Positions 25,977 through 34,214 of a stretch of DNA of 64,000 bases are shown piece after piece. The first letter of the stretch is position 1, and each line of letters opens with the position of its first letter. The position numbers and the translations under genes were made by a program. The notes under the pieces are model-generated. The model saw only the letters and a program-made list of their open reading frames with translations, ran no database searches and was not told the DNA's origin. The stretch comes from Marinoscillum sp049115815 (lineage in GTDB: Bacteria; Bacteroidota; Bacteroidia; Cytophagales; Cyclobacteriaceae): assembly GCA_049115815.1 (NCBI GenBank), contig JAGDZO010000010.1:186001-250000 (forward strand), in the 5' to 3' direction.

Positions 25977-27230
25977 TTATTGCGTCCTGATAGCGATTAC
26001 TGGATCCATGCGAGCGGCCATTGCGGCAGGGATGATTCCACTGGCCATTCCAATGACTGCAGATACTCCAAGGCCAAGCATAATGTTGGAGAAGCTCAAT
26101 ACCAAATCTAATGAGCCAAGACTGACGAATGACAACATCCAGACCAGCAAAATCCCAACGCCACCACCGATGATACTAAGGAATACTGATTCAAAAAGGA
26201 ATTGAAAAAGAATAAAATAATTCTTTGCACCTAGAGACTTCTGAATGCCAATGATATTGGTTCGCTCCCTTACAGAGACAAACATAATGTTGGCAATACC
26301 GAATCCTCCAACCAAAATGGAGAACCCGCCGATAACCCAGCCAGCCAAACCAATTACATCAAAGGTCGAGCCTATGAAATTGGCTATTGCTTCTGGCCTA
26401 TTCAGTGCAAACGAGTCTTCCTCCTTAGGTTTTAAGGCTCGCTTTTTCCGCATTAATCCTCTTAGTTCAGCCTCTAGCTCCACCAAACCAATATCTTTAT
26501 CCAGACCTTTTACTGTGATACGCGGTTCCACGCCATTGCGCCTACCAGAGTAAAATATCTTCACAAACGATTTGTAGGGCATATATATGTTTTCATCATT
26601 GGAAGGACCTCCAAGGAAACTTTCTCCTTCCTCTTTGATTACCCCAATGACATGATATTTCAACCCCTTTATTTTCACATTCTTACCGATGGGGTTTTGA
26701 TCCGGAAACAACTCTTTAACTGATCTGTGCCCGAGAATAACGACGTTTCTCCCAGCAGCAGTTTCCTGAGGCGTGAAATAACGTCCTTTGATGATAGGTA
26801 TCTCATAGACGTCTTTATGGTCAAACACCACACCTAGTAAATCAAGGTCACGACTGCTACTGCTATTGTATTTGGCCGTAACTCCACCTCTCACTGTGAA
26901 AATTGACATGGCTTGCGCATTTTTCACATTCTCTCTAAGGAATTCATATTCGTCATAATCTGGATATGGTCGCTGCATATATTTCCACCAAGGATAAGGC
27001 CCTCCTCCAAATCCATATGGCCATTTCTCTACGTTGATATTGTTAGTCCCCAGGAAGCTCAAACTGTCTTTGATGCTTCGCTCAAGCGAGTCTACTAAAG
27101 TAAATACGGCTATGATCGCGAAGATCCCGATGGTGACACCTAGTAAAGAAAGCGTAGTTCTCAGCAGGTTCATTCGGAGAGCGTTCCAAGCGAAACGAAA
27201 ACTTTCAAGGATTAATCTTAAGATATGCAC
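25977..27230 (-). CDS. MacB/FtsX-type ABC transporter permease
   Basis: A 417-residue permease with four membrane segments: one at about 20-45, then a large periplasmic MacB_PCD domain (about 50-290), then three more at about 300-405. The cytoplasmic loop between TM2 and TM3 contains IGIQKSLGAK, the usual contact with the ATPase, and the N-terminal helix has RTTLSLLGVTIGIFAII. Mechanotransmission-type exporters of this class export peptides or lipoproteins or act as efflux systems. No ATPase gene lies beside it, so it must use one encoded elsewhere. Confidence 0.9.
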   Translation of the reverse strand: MHILRLILESFRFAWNALRMNLLRTTLSLLGVTIGIFAIIAVFTLVDSLERSIKDSLSFLGTNNINVEKWPYGFGGGPYPWWKYMQRPYPDYDEYEFLRENVKNAQAMSIFTVRGGVTAKYNSSSSRDLDLLGVVFDHKDVYEIPIIKGRYFTPQETAAGRNVVILGHRSVKELFPDQNPIGKNVKIKGLKYHVIGVIKEEGESFLGGPSNDENIYMPYKSFVKIFYSGRRNGVEPRITVKGLDKDIGLVELEAELRGLMRKKRALKPKEEDSFALNRPEAIANFIGSTFDVIGLAGWVIGGFSILVGGFGIANIMFVSVRERTNIIGIQKSLGAKNYFILFQFLFESVFLSIIGGGVGILLVWMLSFVSLGSLDLVLSFSNIMLGLGVSAVIGMASGIIPAAMAARMDPVIAIRTQ

Positions 27231-27299
27231 AATGCTAATTTTGAGGGTTGATAAGTTAATGTAATATCCATTTTATGCTAGAGAAACAAAACTTTTCAC

Positions 27300-27307
27300 T
27301 AATTTTG
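27300..27307 (+). promoter_or_regulatory. -7 box before queA
   Basis: TAATTTTG matches TAnnTTTG exactly, followed by CGG as in other boxes here. No good TTTG is found 18-20 bases upstream. No preQ1 riboswitch pattern is visible in the short leader. Confidence 0.45.
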
Positions 27308-27351
27308 CGGACTTATTTTGTCAATAAAATTGATTAATTCAATCATAGAAT

Positions 27352-28398
27352 ATGAAATTATCTGCTTTCAAATTTGATCTTCCATCTAGCCACATTGCAC
27401 TTCACCCTACTGAAAACCGAGACGAATCTCGTTTGATGGTTATTCATAAGGACTCTGGAAAGATAGAACATAAAACTTTTAAGGATGTTGTGGATTATTT
27501 CGGTGAGGATGATATGATTGTCATCAACGACACTAAAGTTTTCCCAGCTAGGTTATACGGCAATAAGGAGAAAACTGGTGCAAAAATTGAAGTTTTTCTT
27601 TTGAGAGAGCTCAATAAAGAAATGAAACTGTGGGATGTACTTGTAGATCCAGCAAGAAAAATTCGTGTTGGCAATAAGCTTTACTTCGGTGAGGGAGAAT
27701 TGGTAGCAGAGGTAATTGACAACACTACCTCACGTGGAAGAACCATCAGATTCCTGTTTGATGGTGATGATACTGATTTTTACAAGATGATTGACAGATT
27801 GGGAGAAACTCCTCTTCCTAAGAATATAGAGCGCGAGGCTGAGCCAGAAGATAGAGAGCGTTTTCAGACGATCTATGCAAAAAACGTGGGAGCTGTAGCT
27901 GCACCAACAGCAGGGCTTCACTTCACACCTCAGCTTCTGAAAAGATTGGAAATCAAAGGTGTGGATATCAATGCTGTGACATTGCATATCGGATTAGGTA
28001 CTTTCAGGCCTGTAGATGTGGAAGACTTGACCAAGCACAAAATGGATTCAGAGAATTATTTTGTGGGTGAAGAAACAGCTACTAGAGTAAACAGAGCACT
28101 AGACGATAAGAAAAGGGTAGTGGCCGTGGGTACAACTGTTATGCGTACCTTGGAATCTTCGGTATCCGCTGGTGGTAGATTGAAAGCAAACACGGGCTGG
28201 ACTGATAAGTTCATCTTCCCTCAATATGACTTCAAGATTTGTAATGCGCTCATTACAAACTTTCACTTACCTGAATCAACTTTGTTGATGATGGCATCTG
28301 CATTTGGAGGGTATGATCTCGTCATGGAAGCATACCAAGTAGCAATGAAAGAAAAATATAGATTCTTTACCTACGGTGACGCTATGTTGATCATCTAA
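27352..28398 (+). CDS. queA: S-adenosylmethionine:tRNA ribosyltransferase-isomerase
   Basis: Transfers the ribosyl group of SAM to preQ1 at position 34 of tRNA, giving epoxyqueuosine. The 348-residue protein shows FDLPSSHIALHPTENRDESRLM near the N terminus (F-x-L-P core, R-D-x-S-R-L), NDTKVFPARL, AAPTAGLHFTP (about 183-193), LHIGLGTFRPV and the C-terminal TNFHLPESTLLMMASAFGG core. Length matches. It is 16 bases upstream of ispD and probably cotranscribed. QueE, an earlier enzyme of the same pathway, is also in the window. Confidence 0.97.
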   Translation: MKLSAFKFDLPSSHIALHPTENRDESRLMVIHKDSGKIEHKTFKDVVDYFGEDDMIVINDTKVFPARLYGNKEKTGAKIEVFLLRELNKEMKLWDVLVDPARKIRVGNKLYFGEGELVAEVIDNTTSRGRTIRFLFDGDDTDFYKMIDRLGETPLPKNIEREAEPEDRERFQTIYAKNVGAVAAPTAGLHFTPQLLKRLEIKGVDINAVTLHIGLGTFRPVDVEDLTKHKMDSENYFVGEETATRVNRALDDKKRVVAVGTTVMRTLESSVSAGGRLKANTGWTDKFIFPQYDFKICNALITNFHLPESTLLMMASAFGGYDLVMEAYQVAMKEKYRFFTYGDAMLII

Positions 28399-28414
28399 TC
28401 ATTAGATTAGAGTT

Positions 28415-29089
28415 ATGCTGAAAAGTGTAATAATAGTAGCGGGTGGTAGTGGTACAAGAATGCAAAATTCTTTACCTAAGCAATTCATTAAAGTATTAGA
28501 GAAGCCTCTGATGGTACATACCATCGAGGCTTTTTTGCATTATGATTCTGAAATCCAGGTAGTAGTGGTCTTGCCTCATGATCATTTTGATACCTGGAAT
28601 GAGATCAAAAAGGAGTATTTAACTGATCAGGAGATAGGAATTGCAGAAGGTGGGGAAACACGCTTTCAAAGCGTCCGACAGGGATTGAAACTGGTAAAAG
28701 GCGAATTGGTAGCGATACATGATGCGGTTCGGCCAATGATATCAAGCGAGGTAATAGACGCGGCTTTCCAATCTGCCATGAAGAAGGGCAGTGGTGTAGC
28801 CATGGTTCCTGTAAAGGATTCTATTCGAGAGACCCATGGTGATCAGACTATTGCAAGAGATAGAAGCTTATACTATCAAGTACAAACTCCCCAGACTTTT
28901 CAAATGAGCCTAATATCCAAGGCATTTGAGAGAAAGGAGATGACTACTTTTACTGATGATGCTTCTGTATTCGAAGCTGCCGGGATGAGCGTGGAGCGCG
29001 TCGATGGAGACTATAGAAATATCAAAATCACTACTCCTGAGGATCTTATCTTGGCAGAAGCCATTCTCAAAAACGAAAAAAGCCTCTGA
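28415..29089 (+). CDS. ispD: 2-C-methyl-D-erythritol 4-phosphate cytidylyltransferase
   Basis: Third step of the MEP isoprenoid pathway, joining MEP to CMP. The 224-residue protein has the nucleotide-binding loop VAGGSGTRMQNSLPKQF (residues 8-24), the family's VHDAVRP motif (here IHDAVRP, about 100-106), and TDDASVFEAAG near the C terminus. Its length is normal. It follows queA by 16 bases. The stop codon lies in the loop of the terminator hairpin, which is unusual. Confidence 0.97.
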   Translation: MLKSVIIVAGGSGTRMQNSLPKQFIKVLEKPLMVHTIEAFLHYDSEIQVVVVLPHDHFDTWNEIKKEYLTDQEIGIAEGGETRFQSVRQGLKLVKGELVAIHDAVRPMISSEVIDAAFQSAMKKGSGVAMVPVKDSIRETHGDQTIARDRSLYYQVQTPQTFQMSLISKAFERKEMTTFTDDASVFEAAGMSVERVDGDYRNIKITTPEDLILAEAILKNEKSL

Positions 29090-29109
29090 ATAGAGGCTCT
29101 ATATTTTTT
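29078..29109 (+). terminator. Terminator that contains the ispD stop codon
   Basis: AGCCTCT (29081-29087) pairs with AGAGGCT (29092-29098); the four-base loop and last stem base carry the ispD stop TGA (29087-29089). CTATATTTTTT follows. The hairpin is preceded by six A residues, so it may also act on the minus strand. Confidence 0.7.
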
Positions 29110-29128
29110 CAAGAAAGTATTAACTCTG

Positions 29129-29350
29129 CTAATACTCGTCTTCATTAAAGAAGAAATCTTCCTTAGTAGGGTAATCAGGCCATATTTCTTCTATGCTTTC
29201 AAATGGATTACCATCGTCATCAAGCTCTTGCAAGTTCTCCACTACCTCCAATGGTGCTCCAGATCTGATAGAGAAGTCAATCAATTCATCTTTGACTGCT
29301 GGCCAAGGAGCGTCTTCTAAATATGAAGCTAATTCTAGTGTCCAATACAT
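29129..29350 (-). CDS. DUF2795 domain protein
   Basis: A 73-residue acidic protein. The core LEDAPWPAVKDELIDFSIRSGA (W-P-A-x-K-x-E-L-I-D pattern) and VVENLQEL resemble the DUF2795 fold, a small helical domain of unknown function. The tail (WPDYPTKEDFFFNEDEY) is highly acidic and aromatic. It has an excellent promoter of its own and a hairpin (GTATTA / TAATAC) that overlaps its stop codon. Confidence 0.8.
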   Translation of the reverse strand: MYWTLELASYLEDAPWPAVKDELIDFSIRSGAPLEVVENLQELDDDGNPFESIEEIWPDYPTKEDFFFNEDEY

Positions 29351-29375
29351 AATGGTGTGCCTTTAAAATTTCGTG

Positions 29376-29405
29376 CAAAAATAGATTTTAAAACGTAAAA
29401 TCAAA
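29376..29405 (-). promoter_or_regulatory. Promoter of the DUF2795 gene
   Basis: On the minus strand TTTG (29402-29405), 18 bases, then TATTTTTG (29376-29383): the best fit in the window to the Bacteroidota consensus. The spacer is very AT-rich. Expected start is about 29369. Confidence 0.8.
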
Positions 29406-29447
29406 TTTTTTTCTTCTTTATCTGTTTTAGTCTCGTTTTCATGGTCA

Positions 29448-30662
29448 TCATGAATCTTTTTTCATGATGCTCATTAACTTTTCTTTTGTTGCAATTTTAG
29501 CCTGTTGTTGTGAAATTTTCTTTTCCACTAAGTCAATCATGCCTCCTTTTGGAGTTGAAAAATTGGCTGAGTTTTCCTGATATTTTTCTAAGTCCGCTTT
29601 ATCACGATTAATCAACTCTTGTAATATGGCTATTCGAATTTTTGCCTTCTTAGGTTTCTCTAATTCTCTAAAATTTTTAAATCTTTTTTGTGCCAGCTTA
29701 TCAATGAAGTCTTTTTCCAATAGTATCTGGATTCTATCGAAAGCATCCTGACGTTGGGTTTTTCCTTCTTGATCCTGAGGTCTATAATCTTTCAGTTGGA
29801 CTTTGAGTGCTTCCAATTGCTTGAATCCATACTTGACCTTGCCTTCGGTATAATCTTCAATGGTCTTGAAAACCTTAGTTAGATCCAATGGAGCTTTTGA
29901 GGAGGTAGCGGGCTTTGATGTTAGGTTATGGTTGAATGCTTTAAGCAATGGGACAAAATCTTCCTTTTGAATGTTTCCTACCTCCTCCCATTGAGATTTT
30001 AGTTCATTGATCTTATTTGCCTTAGCTTCTCCAGATAAGTAGCCTACTTTCTTGGCCTCATCTACCAGACCTTGGTAAGCTTTTTTTCTTTTATCGCCTA
30101 GCCTTTTCTTATCCTCATAAAACTCCTTTTTCTTTTCAAAGAATGCATCTATCACGCCCCAAAACTGCTGTTCTAGTTCTTCTTGATCTTCTTCTTTCGG
30201 GCTTCCAGTTTTGATCCATTTGGCCTTGATGTCATGGATCTCTTGAGTGGCTTCTTTCCAATTGATTTTCTCAGAAGCGGTAGTGATCTCAGCAATAAGC
30301 GCTCGCTTGATTTCAGAATTGCGCTGACGATTGGCCTCTATCAGTCCTTGAAGTTTGCTTTCGATGTTTAGTAATCGGGTTTCAAGAGCTGCATAATCCC
30401 CCAGGCCATCGTGCTTTGCCAGCAGTTCCCTCAGATGAATCAATTTCATGAGGAAAGATCCTTTGTTTTGAGATGATTCAATGTTTGACTCAAGCTGATC
30501 TACTTTGGCTTTGAGATCAGAAAAGCGATTCTCAAAATACTTAACAGACTGCTCAGGATCACTTTTGACCTCACCTATCAATCGATCATCATGCGAACCC
30601 CATGCATTTAAGTAGATACGATTCTCAATGATTTTTCCGAAAGGTATGTTTGCTTCGCTCAC
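29448..30662 (-). CDS. DUF349 domain protein
   Basis: A 404-residue highly charged helical protein. It carries repeated DUF349 units (PF03993): one around residues 135-185 containing IKAKWIKTGSPKEEDQ and WGVIDAFFEKKKEFYE, and another around 210-245 containing LKSQWEEVGNIQKEDF. The rest is coiled coil. The function of DUF349 is not established. It has no signal peptide. It is divergent from ettA. A TTCATG / CATGAA hairpin overlaps its stop codon. Confidence 0.88.
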   Translation of the reverse strand: MSEANIPFGKIIENRIYLNAWGSHDDRLIGEVKSDPEQSVKYFENRFSDLKAKVDQLESNIESSQNKGSFLMKLIHLRELLAKHDGLGDYAALETRLLNIESKLQGLIEANRQRNSEIKRALIAEITTASEKINWKEATQEIHDIKAKWIKTGSPKEEDQEELEQQFWGVIDAFFEKKKEFYEDKKRLGDKRKKAYQGLVDEAKKVGYLSGEAKANKINELKSQWEEVGNIQKEDFVPLLKAFNHNLTSKPATSSKAPLDLTKVFKTIEDYTEGKVKYGFKQLEALKVQLKDYRPQDQEGKTQRQDAFDRIQILLEKDFIDKLAQKRFKNFRELEKPKKAKIRIAILQELINRDKADLEKYQENSANFSTPKGGMIDLVEKKISQQQAKIATKEKLMSIMKKDS

Positions 30663-30743
30663 GATCCTAAATCTGTTATTCTATGCTCTTATTACAACGG
30701 ATAAATGAAGTAACTTGGTCTTCTTTTTTGAAATTAAGCAAAA

Positions 30744-32423
30744 ATGTCTGACGAAAAAATAATCTTTTCAATGGCGGGGGTCAACAAGATCTACCCTCCA
30801 AAGAAACAAGTACTTAAAAATATTTATCTCTCCTTTTTTTATGGAGCTAAGATAGGCGTGTTGGGGCTAAATGGTTCAGGAAAGTCCTCATTATTGCGAA
30901 TCATCGCGGGTGTAGATCAAGAGTATCAGGGTGAAGTGGTCTTTTCGCAGGGGTTCAGTGTAGGGATGCTTGAGCAAGAACCAAAGTTGGATCCTGATAA
31001 AACAGTGAAGGAGGTAATCAGCGAAGCTGTGTCCGAGATTACTGATTTGCTGAAAGAATACGACGAAATCAATTTGAAATTCGGCGATCAGGAAATACTA
31101 GATGATCCCGATAAAATGAATAAACTGATCGAGAAGCAAGGCGAGGTGCAAGAAAAGCTGGATCAGATGGGCACATGGGAACTTGACAATAAGTTGGAAC
31201 GTGCCATGGATGCGCTTAGAACGCCACCAGAAGACGCAATAATCAAAAACCTATCTGGAGGTGAGAAACGGAGGGTAGCGCTTTGTCGCCTATTGCTACA
31301 AGAACCCGACGTATTGTTGCTCGATGAGCCTACCAATCACTTGGATGCTGAATCTGTTCATTGGCTAGAGCAGCACTTGAAACAATACGAGGGTACAGTC
31401 ATCGCTGTGACTCATGATAGGTATTTTCTAGATAATGTGGCTGGATGGATATTGGAACTGGATCGGGGAGAAGGTATTCCTTGGAAAGGGAACTATAGCT
31501 CTTGGCTAGATCAGAAGCAGAAGAGATTAGCAGATGAGGAAAAATCCCAATCCAAAAGGCAGAAGACGCTAGAGCGCGAGTTGGAATGGGTACGAATGAC
31601 TCCAAAAGGTCGACAGGCAAAAGCCAAGGCTAGACTTTCGGCTTATGATAAATTGCTAGGAGAAGAAGGAAAAGAAAAAGAATCACAACTAGAGTTGTAT
31701 ATCCCACCCGGGCCTAGACTAGGAGCCAAGGTGATTGAAGCGCAAGGCGTGTCGAAATCTTACGGTGACAAGCTGTTGTTTGAAGATCTTACTTTCAGTT
31801 TGCCACAGGGTGGAATTGTAGGGGTAGTTGGCCCGAACGGTGCTGGTAAAACGACTTTGTTTAACCTGATCACGGGGAGAGAGAAACCAGATGCCGGTAC
31901 CTTCGATGTGGGTAGTACTGTAGAAATGGCTTACGTGGATCAAGAACATGATGATCTGAAGTCGGATGATACTGTTTTTCAGTCAATATCAGGAGGCAAT
32001 GAAATCATTCAGCTTGGTGATAAGGAAATGAACGCAAGAGCTTATGTAAGCAGGTTCAATTTTTCAGGTTCTGACCAGACCAAGAAGGTAGGTGTACTTT
32101 CTGGGGGAGAGCGAAACAGGGTTCACCTGGCAATAACATTGAAACAAAGCGCCAATCTGATCTTACTTGATGAGCCGACCAATGATTTGGATGTGAATAC
32201 ACTCCGGGCGTTGGAGGAAGGCTTAGAGAACTTTGCAGGATGTGCTGTGATCATCTCTCACGATAGGTGGTTTCTTGATCGTATATGCACCCATATATTG
32301 GCCTATGAAGGGAATTCACAAGTGTATTGGTTCGAAGGTAATTTTTCTGATTATGAGGAAAATCGAAAGAAACGCCTGGGAGACGAAGCACCGAAACGAA
32401 TAAAGTACAGAAAGCTGAAATAA
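30744..32423 (+). CDS. ettA: Energy-dependent translational throttle protein EttA
   Basis: An ABC-F ATPase that binds the ribosomal E site and gates entry into elongation according to ATP/ADP ratio. The 559-residue protein has two ABC domains with Walker A motifs GLNGSGKSS and GPNGAGKTT, signature motifs LSGGEKRRVALC and LSGGERNRVHLA, and Walker B LLLDEPTNHLD and ILLDEPTNDLD. The arm and linker between the domains include the charged P-site interaction helix. The N terminus KIIFSMAGVNKIYPPKK is typical of EttA. Lone gene, divergent from DUF349. Confidence 0.96.
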   Translation: MSDEKIIFSMAGVNKIYPPKKQVLKNIYLSFFYGAKIGVLGLNGSGKSSLLRIIAGVDQEYQGEVVFSQGFSVGMLEQEPKLDPDKTVKEVISEAVSEITDLLKEYDEINLKFGDQEILDDPDKMNKLIEKQGEVQEKLDQMGTWELDNKLERAMDALRTPPEDAIIKNLSGGEKRRVALCRLLLQEPDVLLLDEPTNHLDAESVHWLEQHLKQYEGTVIAVTHDRYFLDNVAGWILELDRGEGIPWKGNYSSWLDQKQKRLADEEKSQSKRQKTLERELEWVRMTPKGRQAKAKARLSAYDKLLGEEGKEKESQLELYIPPGPRLGAKVIEAQGVSKSYGDKLLFEDLTFSLPQGGIVGVVGPNGAGKTTLFNLITGREKPDAGTFDVGSTVEMAYVDQEHDDLKSDDTVFQSISGGNEIIQLGDKEMNARAYVSRFNFSGSDQTKKVGVLSGGERNRVHLAITLKQSANLILLDEPTNDLDVNTLRALEEGLENFAGCAVIISHDRWFLDRICTHILAYEGNSQVYWFEGNFSDYEENRKKRLGDEAPKRIKYRKLK

Positions 32424-32438
32424 GTACGGAACAACAGC

Positions 32439-32597
32439 ATGGCTAAGACAAGAGAATGTCCTTCGTGTGCGATGGAGGTGGATGCAAAGTCAAAAGTTTG
32501 CCCTATCTGTAGTTATGAATTCACTGAATTTTCTAACAGTTACAAGGTAGTCGCCATCTTGCTCATTTTGTTGTTTCTGTTTATGCTGATCTTTTAG
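32439..32597 (+). CDS. 52-residue zinc-ribbon protein with C-terminal membrane helix
   Basis: A tiny ORF between ettA and the DUF72 gene, with the same strand and tight spacing (15 and 4 bases). It begins MAKTRECPSCAMEV and has a four-cysteine zinc ribbon, CPSC (residues 8-11 by pattern CxxC) and CPIC, then YEF, and from about residue 36 a strongly hydrophobic helix to the C terminus (VVAILLILLFLFMLIF). The architecture matches small zinc-ribbon membrane proteins seen widely in bacteria. Function is unknown. Coding is supported by the two CxxC motifs and operon position. Confidence 0.75.
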   Translation: MAKTRECPSCAMEVDAKSKVCPICSYEFTEFSNSYKVVAILLILLFLFMLIF

Positions 32598-32601
32598 TTT
32601 C

Positions 32602-33498
32602 ATGAAGTTTGGAGCAGTAGAGGATCCTTCGCTTGTAGACTTTGTACTGCCTGAAGATCATCCGGGTACGGAAAGAATTCTTACTACGCAGAGTTCTGGA
32701 GAAGCATTTGAAGCATATGTGGGTTGCTCAAAATGGAACCGAGCTGACCTCAAACATTTTTATCCACGAGGCACCAAAGATGATTTGGCTTACTATGCTC
32801 GCCAATTCAATTGTATTGAGCATAATGCCACTTTTCATCGCAATTATGGTCCTGACCAAATGGAAAAGTGGGCTAGCAAAGTGCCGGACAATTTCAAATT
32901 CTTCCCCAAGGTCTCCAGATATATCAGCCACCTCAAGCGACTAAAGGAGGTAGAAGTTTATGTAGATGAGCATTGCCACAACATCTCACATTTCGGAGAC
33001 AAATTGGAAATGGCTTTTATTCAGCTTCATGACAACTTTGCTCCCAAAGATAGAGATCGGGTCAAAGCATTTATTGAGGCGTGGTATGTCAACATTCCGC
33101 TAGCAATAGAGCTACGCAATACTCATTGGTTTCACGATGAGGAAGTTTCTGAATGGCTTTATGATCTGCTTGAAAAGCATCATGTAGCCAATGTGATTAC
33201 CGACACAGCAGGTAGGAGGGATCTGTTACATATGAGATTAACCACTAGTGAGGCTTTTGTGAGATTCGTAGGAGCCAATCACGAATCAGATTATTCGAGG
33301 ATGGAGGATTGGATAGATCGCATCCAGACATGGAAGGCCATGGGATTGAACAAACTGTATTTTTTCGTGCATCAGAACCTTGAAAAAGCGTCTCCCTATC
33401 TCGCAGATTATTTTATTTCCAGACTGAACGAAGAGTTTGATCTTCAATTGAAAAGGCCAAAATTGTTGGAGGAATATGAAAATTCAAGATTGTTCTAA
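32602..33498 (+). CDS. DUF72 (YecE-like) family protein
   Basis: A 298-residue soluble protein predicted to form a TIM barrel. Family signatures are present: YVGCSKWNRADLKHFYP near residue 34, a region FNCIEHNATFHRNYG, FKFFPKVSRYISH, FIQLHDNFAP, IPLAIELRNTHWF and the FVRFVGANH strand toward the C terminus. DUF72 has no proven activity, although its fold suggests an enzyme. It starts four bases after the small zinc-ribbon gene. Confidence 0.92.
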   Translation: MKFGAVEDPSLVDFVLPEDHPGTERILTTQSSGEAFEAYVGCSKWNRADLKHFYPRGTKDDLAYYARQFNCIEHNATFHRNYGPDQMEKWASKVPDNFKFFPKVSRYISHLKRLKEVEVYVDEHCHNISHFGDKLEMAFIQLHDNFAPKDRDRVKAFIEAWYVNIPLAIELRNTHWFHDEEVSEWLYDLLEKHHVANVITDTAGRRDLLHMRLTTSEAFVRFVGANHESDYSRMEDWIDRIQTWKAMGLNKLYFFVHQNLEKASPYLADYFISRLNEEFDLQLKRPKLLEEYENSRLF

Positions 33499-33523
33499 TT
33501 TGAATTTAGGCTTGAACACTTTA

Positions 33524-33538
33524 TTCGAAAGTTTCGAA
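33524..33538. repeat. 15-base palindrome between convergent genes
   Basis: TTCGAAA-G-TTTCGAA is a perfect inverted repeat with seven-base arms around one G. It lies 26 bases after the DUF72 stop. There is no T-tract, so it is not a clear terminator. Confidence 0.6.
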
Positions 33539-33557
33539 CGGATAAGGGTCTAGATTA

Positions 33558-34181
33558 TCAAAGTATTTTGTCTTTCGCCAAAGCGTCAAGGAGGGTCTTA
33601 GAAAAAGGAGTCAAAGCCGGAATTCCCGGTATAGCATGATCATATTTGAATTGGAAAGTCCAAACTAAATTATTGTCTACGTCATCTGAAGTGAGATCAT
33701 AGAAATGAGCTTCATAAATGAAATTGCTCATCTCAGAATAGTAACCTTTTTGATAAATTTCTTGGTAGGTAGTGATGTATGTGCTTCCAAATCTACTTCT
33801 AGAATACGGCACAATGTAAGTGGCGTCAGGAGTGAAAACTGCCCGAGTGGACACATTGACCACCGCCAGTGATAGTACGCCTTCCACACCTTTGGAAAGC
33901 AAATTTTTTCTAATTGTTTTTACATCCAAATCTTTGGCCCACTCTGGTGGAAGCAATGCCATGCCTTGTACACAAGCGTAACCTTTTTTTCTCAACTGAT
34001 TGAATGTGCTTATTTCAAAATCATTGGCATCTTGGAGGTCTTTTGACAAGCCAAAAATCGCAATCTTGTTGTATTGTTTATATGAATAATCTGGTGCCGT
34101 CCAATTATAGTAAGTGTTGTTGGGAGCGCATGCTGTTAATAGCATTATTCCTAAAATAAGGACAAAGCAGTTTTTGATCAT
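33558..34181 (-). CDS. Lipoprotein of unknown function
   Basis: A 207-residue protein with a lipoprotein signal: hydrophobic residues 5-14 and lipobox LTAC with Cys18. The mature protein includes KIAIFGLSKDLQDAN, which resembles the first strand and turn of DUF4136-like or TolB-N-like lipoproteins, and an aromatic-rich middle (RFGSTYITTYQEIYQKG). A late segment YDLTSDDVDNNLVWTFQF fits an outer-membrane-associated accessory fold of DUF4136 style, but this is not firm. It follows arsS with a 33-base gap on the same strand. Confidence 0.7.
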   Translation of the reverse strand: MIKNCFVLILGIMLLTACAPNNTYYNWTAPDYSYKQYNKIAIFGLSKDLQDANDFEISTFNQLRKKGYACVQGMALLPPEWAKDLDVKTIRKNLLSKGVEGVLSLAVVNVSTRAVFTPDATYIVPYSRSRFGSTYITTYQEIYQKGYYSEMSNFIYEAHFYDLTSDDVDNNLVWTFQFKYDHAIPGIPALTPFSKTLLDALAKDKIL

Positions 34182-34214
34182 GTAATCGAAATTTGCTGTA
34201 AAGTAGGGAAAAAC

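Noticed and set aside
27231..27351. preQ1 riboswitch upstream of queA
   Set aside because: The leader after the -7 box is under 40 bases and shows no pseudoknot-forming pattern.
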